This document shows positions 7,495 to 13,209 of a stretch of DNA of 20,758 nt, piece after piece. Position numbers and translations under genes: made by a program. Under the pieces are notes generated by a model. It did not search any database, was not told where the DNA came from, and worked only from the letters and a program-made list of their open reading frames with translations. The DNA is taken from NCBI GenBank assembly GCA_002311345.1, contig DCAA01000001.1:1-20758 (forward strand). The letters run 5' to 3'. How positions within the stretch are numbered: the stretch's first letter is position 1; the number at the start of each line of letters is the position of its first letter. The stretch comes from Planctomycetes bacterium UBA1146. GTDB lineage: Bacteria > Planctomycetota > UBA8108 > UBA1146.

Positions 7495-8637
7495 ATGTTG
7501 ATCCCCAGTATTTTCGTGCTGGTTCTGCTACCGATGCCAGATCCTGTTGTGACGGTAACGGCAGAAGTTGCCGTGGAAGTCAGTCGAACTGATGAGGTAA
7601 CCCAGCAGCAACAGGCCGCTGCCACCGAGGCATATGAGCAACTACAAGCGCGCATGGAGGAGGCCTGGGATGAGTACCTGGCGCCGCTGCGCGATGCCAA
7701 GACACCCGAGCAGAGGGATGCCGTAGATCTGGATCCAGCCAAGAGTCCTGCGGTGATCTTCATCGCTGAGATGTTGAAGTTCACCAAGGATCATCCAGGG
7801 ACGGATGCTTGCCTCTTGGCTCTCGGTGAGGTGATCCGGATGTCTTCTCGAGATGAGAATATCTTCTGGATGACCGAGGAGGCGGTCGAAACCGTGCTCG
7901 TTGATTTCATCGAACATGACGGGCTTCAAGATCTGGTTCGCTTTGCTCACTACAACCCTCCCTCGACTGCCATATTGCGCCTCCTGAGGGGAATTGCTGA
8001 TCGCTGTGAGAGTCGGGATGTGAAGGCTGCTTCGCTGTATTCGCTGGGGAAACTACTCGGCAAGAATGACAAGACTCGCCGTGAAGGACGAGACTTGCTC
8101 AATCGAATCGAGAAGGAGTTCGCGGATGTGATCTTCTTTCGCGAGACCACTTACGGTCAGAAGGTAAAGGGCGACATTTTTGAACTCGAGCATCTTCAAA
8201 TTGGCGATGTGGCTCCGGAGATCATCGGCAAGGAGATCGCTGGCAACTTGATGCAGTTGTCGGCGTTCCGCGGCAAGGTGGTTGTGCTCGATTTTTGGGG
8301 TAACTGGTGAGGCCCGTGCCGGGCGATGTACCCGCACGAGCGGTCGCTCGTGGAGAAACACCCTGCCGAGAAGTTCGCCATCGTCGGAGTAAATTCGGAC
8401 AAGACCGTAGAGGCTGCGAAGGAAGCGGTGAAGAAGAACAAGTTGAGTTGGAAGAATTTTTATGACGGTGGTACCAGTGGTGCCATCGCAACACGATGGA
8501 ATGTCAACGGTTGGCCGACGATCTATGTCATCGATGCAGCGGGGGTCATCCGATACAAGGATGTTCGAGGGGCTGAACTGGATGCGGCCATCGAGACGTT
8601 GCTGGCGCAGATGGAGGAGATCGGCAAGCCCGAGTAA
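7495..8637 (+). CDS. Selenocysteine-containing secreted thioredoxin-fold (TlpA/redoxin-like) protein, UGA recoded at 8308-8310
   Basis: Read with the UGA at 8308-8310 as selenocysteine, the frame runs unbroken for 380 residues to a TAA. The N-terminus looks like a signal peptide, residues ~25-230 are mostly helical without a recognised domain, and ~236-380 form a TlpA/redoxin-type thioredoxin domain: GDVAPEI, strand VVVLDFWGNW (262-271), then Sec272-Gly-Pro-Cys275, strand FAIVGVNSD, and the cis-Pro loop WPTIYVID (Pro341). The UGA falls exactly on the first catalytic Cys of the canonical W-C-G-P-C site, and a SECIS hairpin follows at 8335-8352. The ATG at 7495 has AAGGAAG 7 nt upstream. It would act as a periplasmic thiol/selenol oxidoreductase. 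The adjacent iron operon is suggestive context. A nonsense mutation is the alternative, but the downstream frame is intact and the hairpin argues against it. Confidence 0.9.
8335..8352 (+). promoter_or_regulatory. Bacterial SECIS element (selenocysteine insertion hairpin)
   Basis: A perfect 7-bp stem, CACGAGC (8335-8341) with GCTCGTG (8346-8352), closed by a GGTC tetraloop (8342-8345). The loop begins 31 nt after the UGA at 8308-8310. Bacterial SECIS elements lie within the coding region a short distance after the UGA and carry a G (often GGUC, as in E. coli fdhF) at the start of the apical loop, which SelB recognises. A second GC hairpin (8312-8324) sits between the UGA and this stem. Confidence 0.85.
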
Positions 8638-8642
8638 ACCCG

Positions 8643-9296
8643 CTAGCGAATTTCGTCCGGTGCCGACGGATCAGGATCATCCGGGTTCGATTCCGTGTGC
8701 CCCAGGGGACAGCCGCCCGGGTTGTCCCGGTTTCGAGGAAAGAGGGGATCCGGGGCGGCCGGCTCCTTCTTGCCGGTTTTTTTCCGCCTTCTCGTCGCCC
8801 ACCACAGTTCATCGAGGCACGCCAGGGATCCCGTTGCCAGTACCAGTAACAGGCCAGCACCTCCGATTCTCAGCGTCAGCGGTGCAAACGGCCACTGCCA
8901 GTGCAATCCCCAGGGGGACAGCAGGGAGAGAGCCAGGGATCCATAACCGATGAGTGACAAGCTGATCTTCGGGGTTTCTGCCCAGGGAGTCAGTTCGACC
9001 AGGTGCAAGACCACAAACAGCAGCAACGCGAGGGAGAAGATGTGGTCGTGGACGATGGCGAGAATTTCCCGGGGACTTTTTTGGGGATATATCTCTTCTG
9101 CTTCATAATCCTGCTCGTTTCCCTCGATCCAGCGCAGCGCATCGTCACTCGAAAAACCGCCCGATTTTCCAGAGTATTGCAATAGTGCGACAAGGCACCC
9201 TGCCAAAACCGTGCACAGAAAGAGGGTCAAGAGCACACGAGTCGATGGATTGGCTCGTGCGAGGGTAAATCCCGATTGCTTGAAGAAACGTGTCAC
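8643..9296 (-). CDS. Four-helix membrane protein linked to feoA, possible heme-binding
   Basis: A 217-residue integral membrane protein with hydrophobic segments at about 21-40, 78-101, 110-129 and 143-162, then a basic and proline/aspartate-rich tail with GGCPLGH. The second helix carries His83, His85 and His98 (H-x-H and a third His 13 residues on), a pattern that could hold heme b. No family is recognised with certainty. It begins at a GTG (9296-9294) 33 bp after the feoA stop, so it is probably co-transcribed with feoA. No clear ribosome binding site precedes it, and a 14-bp palindrome (9299-9312) lies just upstream. It ends 5 bp from the convergent selenoprotein gene. An electron-transfer role in iron reduction is a guess. 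Confidence 0.65.
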   Translation of the reverse strand: MTRFFKQSGFTLARANPSTRVLLTLFLCTVLAGCLVALLQYSGKSGGFSSDDALRWIEGNEQDYEAEEIYPQKSPREILAIVHDHIFSLALLLFVVLHLVELTPWAETPKISLSLIGYGSLALSLLSPWGLHWQWPFAPLTLRIGGAGLLLVLATGSLACLDELWWATRRRKKTGKKEPAAPDPLFPRNRDNPGGCPLGHTESNPDDPDPSAPDEIR

Positions 9297-9298
9297 TG

Positions 9299-9312
9299 GG
9301 ACGGATCCGTCC
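9299..9312. repeat. 14-bp perfect palindrome in the feoA / membrane-protein spacer
   Basis: GGACGGATCCGTCC is self-complementary with no spacer, immediately before the GTG of the downstream gene. As RNA it might occlude the start of that gene; as DNA it could be a protein site. The function is not known and chance is possible. Confidence 0.4.
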
Positions 9313-9329
9313 GAAGAGTTTGAGTACTA

Positions 9330-9644
9330 CTAGGCGACTACCGGAATCGCCTGGATCGATGCCGCCACCTGATCGCTGAGTCCGACTCGACTACCATTGA
9401 CATCGAGGATGCAGGTTCCGCGTGATTGACAGACACGCAATTCACAATCGTTGCATAGCCCCATTGCCTCCAGCAGTGGCAGGTGGGCGATCGGCACCGT
9501 CTCCGCGATGATCTGTACCATTTCACCAGGGGCGATCTGCTGTAGTGGGCGGGCATTATCTGGTAGCACCGCCAGATTGGATCTGGTGTCGGGAGTCGAT
9601 TCGCATGGCGCGGCGACGGAGGAGTTCAGGATGTCGCGGAACAT
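9330..9644 (-). CDS. feoA: FeoA, ferrous iron transport accessory protein with extra cysteines
   Basis: The ATG at 9644-9642 is preferred because GGAGG stands 5 nt before it on the minus strand. The frame stays open upstream to a TTG at 9815, but that extension (RGGNKARSRPTRVHPRCG-type sequence) is not FeoA-like. The product has 104 residues. Residues ~31-102 are the SH3-like FeoA domain: PLQQIAPGEMVQII, LPLLEAMGL, then GSRVGLSDQVAASI. FeoA binds FeoB and is needed for Fe(II) uptake. Unusual are four cysteines in one stretch (Cys64, 67, 72, 78), which might bind metal or form disulfides. The gene is separated from feoB, lies divergent from the DtxR-like regulator, and shares its operator-containing promoter region. 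Confidence 0.85.
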   Translation of the reverse strand: MFRDILNSSVAAPCESTPDTRSNLAVLPDNARPLQQIAPGEMVQIIAETVPIAHLPLLEAMGLCNDCELRVCQSRGTCILDVNGSRVGLSDQVAASIQAIPVVA

Positions 9645-9815
9645 ATCGTCCTCCGCGGCTTGCCGGCCGCATCTTGGGTGTACCCGGGTGGGCCGGGATC
9701 GAGCCTTGTTGCCACCCCGAAAAGCCATTTCACCAGCACCGACAGCGCACCGTTGTCCTGAGTGACCGAGCGGGCTACTCTCGCGCTCTGGAACGAATCC
9801 AGGCGGGACTTTCAA
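9645..9815 (-). other. feoA leader, or N-terminal extension of FeoA
   Basis: About 175 nt separate the predicted feoA promoter from the preferred ATG. The feoA frame remains open back to a TTG at 9815, so this could be an untranslated leader or a basic N-terminal extension beginning almost at the transcription start. The lack of a ribosome binding site at the TTG and the strong one at 9644 favour a leader. Confidence 0.4.
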
Positions 9816-9819
9816 GGCA

Positions 9820-9848
9820 TTGAGTCATAGTATAGCGTTTCGTTTATA
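9820..9848 (+). promoter_or_regulatory. Promoter of the DtxR-ferritin-ABC operon
   Basis: TTGAGT (9820-9825), a 17-nt spacer, then TTTATA (9843-9848). Transcription would start about 9855, placing the inverted-repeat operator 9862-9877 just downstream, the classical position for repression. The box sequences are near consensus for a primary sigma factor. Confidence 0.55.
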
Positions 9849-9858
9849 CCCCCGTCAA
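9829..9858 (-). promoter_or_regulatory. Promoter of feoA
   Basis: On the minus strand TTGACG (9858-9853), an 18-nt spacer, then TATACT (9834-9829). The operator 9862-9877 lies immediately upstream of this -35 box, so regulator binding could also affect this promoter. The two divergent promoters overlap each other. Confidence 0.55.
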
Positions 9859-9861
9859 CCT

Positions 9862-9877
9862 GTTTGGGTAGCCAAAC
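9862..9877. promoter_or_regulatory. Inverted-repeat operator between feoA and the DtxR-like gene
   Basis: GTTTGG (9862-9867), GTAG, CCAAAC (9872-9877). The same arms and spacer length occur at 2656-2671 before the FeoB operon. GG-N4-CC with T/A-rich arms is the geometry of DtxR/IdeR/MntR operators. It lies between the divergent promoters and 16 bp before the GTG of the regulator gene, consistent with autoregulation and joint control of feoA. Confidence 0.7.
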
Positions 9878-9893
9878 TTGCTAGGGAGAAGGC

Positions 9894-10442
9894 GTGACCG
9901 GCTGGCGAGAGTTCGATCAGAATCTGGTGAGTCATTCGGCCGCTCATCATCTGACCACCATCCAGTTCCTGCTCGATGAGTTCGGCTATGCCCGGGTTTC
10001 TGACGTGGCCAGACATCTCGGGATCACCCGTGGTAGCGTCTCGGTGACTCTCAAGGGGCTTCGGCAACGCGGTCTCGTGATCGAGGACGAGCACAAGCAT
10101 CTGGGACTTTCCGATGAGGGAGTTCGAATCGCTCGCGGGATTCACATCAAGAGGATCCTGCTCCAGACTCTGTTTCGCGATGTGCTGGGAATCGAAGATG
10201 AGGTTGCAGAACAGGACGCTTGTAAGGTCGAACACCTGGTCAGCGATGACACTGCAGATGCGGTGGGGAGGTTGCTGCACAAGATTGAAACCGGGAAAGC
10301 TCCGCAACAGATGCAGAAGATGATGAAGGAACTGGAAAAGGAATCGTCGGGCACAGTTTCTGACTTCCCCAGTGAGAAAATTCAAAAATTCGCCGAATTG
10401 CTAGAACAGCGACAAACTGAAAATGAGGGTGACACCAAATGA
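9894..10442 (+). CDS. DtxR/IdeR-family metal-dependent transcriptional regulator
   Basis: A 182-residue protein starting at GTG 9894 behind AGGGAGAAGG. Residues ~15-80 are a winged helix (VSDVARHLGITRGSVSVTLKGLRQRGLV, then LSDEG). Residues ~82-145 are the metal-binding/dimerisation domain with C110-x-x-E113-H114, matching DtxR Cys102, Glu105 and His106; His18 may stand for DtxR Met10. The Cys at this place is typical of iron-sensing rather than manganese-sensing (MntR) members. By my alignment DtxR's ancillary ligands His79, Glu83 and His98 fall at Arg87, Gln91 and Glu106, so that site seems lost. No SH3/FeoA domain follows, only a ~40-residue helical tail. Its stop overlaps the ferritin-like start (ATGA). 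It probably binds the repeats at 2653 and 9862. Confidence 0.88.
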   Translation: MTGWREFDQNLVSHSAAHHLTTIQFLLDEFGYARVSDVARHLGITRGSVSVTLKGLRQRGLVIEDEHKHLGLSDEGVRIARGIHIKRILLQTLFRDVLGIEDEVAEQDACKVEHLVSDDTADAVGRLLHKIETGKAPQQMQKMMKELEKESSGTVSDFPSEKIQKFAELLEQRQTENEGDTK

Positions 10443-10873
10443 GCAGCGGGATTACCAGAGATGAAGCCATCGAGCGCCTGAATGGTCTTCTGGCCGAAGA
10501 GATGGAAGCGTCGATGCGTTACTTGCATCTGGCGATGATGGTCCAGGGACTCGATCGCCTTGTCGTCCAGAAGGTGCTCCAGGACAATCTCGAGGAGACT
10601 CTCGAACATTCGGAACAGGTTGCCGAAAAGATCCTGCAACTGGGAGGCAACCCGGCTCCCAAGATCCGCATCGACTTCGAGGAAAGGCGCTATTCGGGCA
10701 AGGAGGCACTCCAGGAAGCGTTGCTGTTCGAGCAGGCAGCCCTGGATGGATACCGCGATCTTCTCGAACAAGTCGACGGTTGCGGGGATGTGATCCTCGA
10801 GGAGTTTGCTCGCCAGCAAGTTTCCGTCGAGTCCGAGCATGTCTCCGAACTGAAGATGCTTCTGGGAGAGTGA
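10439..10873 (+). CDS. Ferritin-like (bacterioferritin-type) iron storage protein
   Basis: A 144-residue four-helix protein whose ATG overlaps the regulator stop (ATGA). Predicted diiron ligands by comparison with bacterioferritin: Glu21 (LLAEEMEASMRYLHLA), His57 (EETLEHSEQ), Glu98 (LLFEQAALDGY) and the pair Glu131/His134 (ESEHVSEL). The position of E. coli Bfr Glu51 reads Thr54 (Glu53 is adjacent) and that of the heme ligand Met52 reads Leu55, so heme binding is unlikely. It would oxidise and store Fe(II) in the cytoplasm. Coupling to a DtxR-type gene fits regulation of storage together with uptake. A ferritin-like protein with another role (encapsulated or Dps-like) is the alternative. Confidence 0.8.
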   Translation: MSSGITRDEAIERLNGLLAEEMEASMRYLHLAMMVQGLDRLVVQKVLQDNLEETLEHSEQVAEKILQLGGNPAPKIRIDFEERRYSGKEALQEALLFEQAALDGYRDLLEQVDGCGDVILEEFARQQVSVESEHVSELKMLLGE

Positions 10874-10877
10874 CCAC

Positions 10878-11348
10878 TTGGCGATCAGTGACCGACCCGG
10901 TGGCTTGACCGCCCTTGCTGTTCTCAATGGTTTTTTCGCTCTCGCCAGTGGTGCCGGAGCCTTACAGCGTTTTATCGATGAGTCTCGAGTTGGTGACCAT
11001 CTCGCCGGGGAACTGATCCCGGGGCGCTGGATCCGACGGCGCATCGAGGCACTGGTCGAATCAGGAATCGAGCAGGTCGATTTGCAACTCCTGGGAGCGA
11101 TCGGAATCGTTGCGGCTCTTGCTCTTGCCCTGTCGGTCTGGGGGTTGTTAGCGCGCAAGAAGTGGGCCGGTCGGTGGTGTTCGACTGTGGGGGCGATATC
11201 ACTCGGTACGGTTTCGGTACTGGCGATGATCTGGTTGCCCCATTCGATGATACGCGGAAGCGGGATCTCCATCGTTCGTCAGCTCTTCTATCCGCTTTTC
11301 ATGTTGTTTCTGGTGCAGGTCATCTTTCGCAAGGATCTGGTCCGATGA
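10878..11348 (+). CDS. Small integral membrane protein of unknown function, in the ferritin-ABC operon
   Basis: A 156-residue protein with about four hydrophobic segments (near 9-30, 72-92, 97-120 and 130-150) and a polar loop rich in charges around 30-68. No family recognised. The start is a TTG at 10878 with GGGAGAG 7 nt upstream, only 4 bp after the ferritin-like stop. Its own stop overlaps the next start as ATGA, so it is firmly inside the operon. It may be an accessory membrane subunit of the ABC transporter that follows, but nothing in the sequence proves this. Confidence 0.7.
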   Translation: MAISDRPGGLTALAVLNGFFALASGAGALQRFIDESRVGDHLAGELIPGRWIRRRIEALVESGIEQVDLQLLGAIGIVAALALALSVWGLLARKKWAGRWCSTVGAISLGTVSVLAMIWLPHSMIRGSGISIVRQLFYPLFMLFLVQVIFRKDLVR

Positions 11349-12253
11349 CCACGATGTTGAGACAGATCCTCATCCACGCTCGCAATTCGATGAGCCACTC
11401 GCTGCGCTCCGGCTCCGGAGTGGTATTCATCGTGCTGACGATTCTCGCTGGCCTGGCGCTGGCAAACCTGGCATTTGCTCCCATCGAACTGGGCTTTATC
11501 GAACTCGAACAGTTCCGCGACAATGCCGCGCAAGGGATAGGAGTGGTACTGTCACTGGCGACGCTACAGCAGGGTGATCCCGATTCGATCGTTGGAAGGA
11601 TGGAGTCGGGAGAACTTGTGGAGATGACGATGTGGGCGCGCTACCTGGTGCTGGAAAAGCCGATGCTGCTGTCGATCACGGTGTTGCTGCTCGGGCTCGT
11701 ATTGCCGCTCTTGTTACCTCTGGGGACTTATACCGCCATTTCGGGAGACGTCCAGCATCGATCGATTCGATACTTGCTGCCGCGGACCACCCGATCTTCA
11801 TTACTGCTGGGTCGATTGCTCGGATGCTTGTTGCTGGCCTGGATGTTGATCGGCGCGCTGATGGCAGCGATCGTTCTCTACCTGGGAATCGTCCTGTCAC
11901 TGGACTCCTGGGATGAACTGATCCCGTGGGGCTTGAGGTGTACCGGTGCGCTGCTGTTTTTGAGTTTCCCCTACGTTTGTCTCGGGATCCTGTGTTCGAC
12001 CATCTGTCGTGTACCGCTGGTGGCGCTATTTGCATCTGCCGGCGTTGCCGTAGCGGTTCCAGTGATCGCATTCAGTGCGCGGGCGGCGTGGGAACCGCTG
12101 GGCAATTTGCTGTATCTGTTGCCGTGGGGATATTCCCATCAATTGCTCTCTCCCGATGCACAGACGGTATCGATGGCGATGCTCTACTGTCTTGGACACG
12201 GTTTGATCTTCATCTCGATTGCTCATCATCAGTTCAGGAAGGCAGACCTGTGA
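11345..12253 (+). CDS. ABC-2-type transporter permease
   Basis: A 302-residue membrane protein starting at ATG 11345 in an ATGA overlap with the preceding gene. About six membrane segments: one near 25-45, a long extracytoplasmic loop (ELEQFRDNAAQGIGVV...), then helices near 110-130 (LLSITVLLLGLVLPLLLPLG), 155-180, 195-220, 230-250 and a last one near 275-295. The stretch TAISGDVQHRSIRYLLPRTTRSSLLLGRLLG is typical of NosY/ABC-2-type permeases. Its stop overlaps the ATPase start (GTGA), so the two form one transporter. The substrate is unknown. Location behind a metalloregulator and ferritin suggests a link to metal homeostasis or maturation of a metal protein (inference). Confidence 0.82.
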   Translation: MTTMLRQILIHARNSMSHSLRSGSGVVFIVLTILAGLALANLAFAPIELGFIELEQFRDNAAQGIGVVLSLATLQQGDPDSIVGRMESGELVEMTMWARYLVLEKPMLLSITVLLLGLVLPLLLPLGTYTAISGDVQHRSIRYLLPRTTRSSLLLGRLLGCLLLAWMLIGALMAAIVLYLGIVLSLDSWDELIPWGLRCTGALLFLSFPYVCLGILCSTICRVPLVALFASAGVAVAVPVIAFSARAAWEPLGNLLYLLPWGYSHQLLSPDAQTVSMAMLYCLGHGLIFISIAHHQFRKADL

Positions 12254-13209
12254 ACTCCAGTGGACATGGCCTGACCATCCGCGGACTCGCACATCGATTC
12301 GGCGAGAAGGTCGTCCTCGACGGGATCGAATGGTCGCTCCCGAATACGGGTGTGGTGGGACTGGTGGGTCCCAACGGCGCCGGGAAGACGACCCTGTTTT
12401 CCATCATCGCTGGTTTCTTGCATCTTCAGCAGGGTTCGCTGGAGATTCTCGATGCGCCCCGGCCCGGTCATCCGAGGCTGATGGGACGCCTGGCAGTGAT
12501 GCCCCAGGATGCAATCTTTGCTCGTGATGTGACAATTCTCGATCAACTCATGTTTCTGCGAAGTCTGGATGGAGTTTCAGGGAGACGGGCGCGAATCGAT
12601 GTCGAGGAGGCGATGCAGAGGGTTGATCTGGAAGACGAGTTGCACCGGGGAGCTGCAGTGCTCTCTCATGGCATGGGAAAGAGGCTGGGAGTGGCGCAGG
12701 CGATTCTCGGCACCCCGGAACTGGTCCTTCTGGATGAACCGACAGCGGGCCTCGATCCAGCCAATGCTCGCCAGGTGCGAGGGATCATCTGTGAACTGGG
12801 GAAATCGGCACTGGTCATCGTTTCTTCCCACAACCTGCTGGAGTTACAGGAGATCATCGAGCGGGTGGCGATCATCTCCGAGGGCAAGATGGTTGCCAGT
12901 GGCAGCGTCGAGGAAGTCACCAGGCGCGATCGACGCTTCGAGCTTCGACTCGGCGTCAAAATCACCTCCGATCAGGAAGATGCTCTGCGAAGTTGCGAGA
13001 AGGTACGACACATCTCCTGCATAGATGATCGTTTGACGGTGGATCTCGATGCCAGCAGTGAGGGTGGGGTTGATGAAGCGCTGACCGAATTGCTGCAAGC
13101 GATGCTCAAAGAGGGGATCCCTCCACGGGAGTTGCGCGAGGGAGCGAGTCTCGAGGAGGCCTACCTGAGACTCACCGGGGATTCCCAGCAGGATCCAGCG
13201 GACCGATAG
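12250..13209 (+). CDS. ABC transporter ATP-binding protein (NosF-like)
   Basis: A 319-residue ATPase beginning at GTG 12250, overlapping the permease stop. Walker A GPNGAGKT (40-47), Q-loop MPQD (Gln86), signature LSHGM (138-142, a departure from LSGGQ like that of NosF/CcmA-type proteins), Walker B LVLLDEP (158-164) with TAGLDP, H-loop SSHN (His194). A ~100-residue C-terminal extension after about residue 220 has an alpha/beta look and may be regulatory. It energises the permease encoded upstream. The last 38 bp overlap the 3' end of the convergent Fe-S protein gene. Confidence 0.9.
   Translation: MNSSGHGLTIRGLAHRFGEKVVLDGIEWSLPNTGVVGLVGPNGAGKTTLFSIIAGFLHLQQGSLEILDAPRPGHPRLMGRLAVMPQDAIFARDVTILDQLMFLRSLDGVSGRRARIDVEEAMQRVDLEDELHRGAAVLSHGMGKRLGVAQAILGTPELVLLDEPTAGLDPANARQVRGIICELGKSALVIVSSHNLLELQEIIERVAIISEGKMVASGSVEEVTRRDRRFELRLGVKITSDQEDALRSCEKVRHISCIDDRLTVDLDASSEGGVDEALTELLQAMLKEGIPPRELREGASLEEAYLRLTGDSQQDPADR

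Noticed and set aside
8308..8310. Reading the UGA as a nonsense mutation or sequencing error that makes a pseudogene
   Set aside because: The downstream frame is intact thioredoxin-fold sequence to 8637, the UGA hits exactly the catalytic Cys, and a SECIS hairpin with GGUC loop follows at valid distance. Remains possible until selA/B/C are seen in the host.
8326..8637. Separate small gene starting at the ATG in the GPCRAM segment
   Set aside because: It would begin inside a thioredoxin active site, has no ribosome binding site and continues the frame of the gene at 7495.
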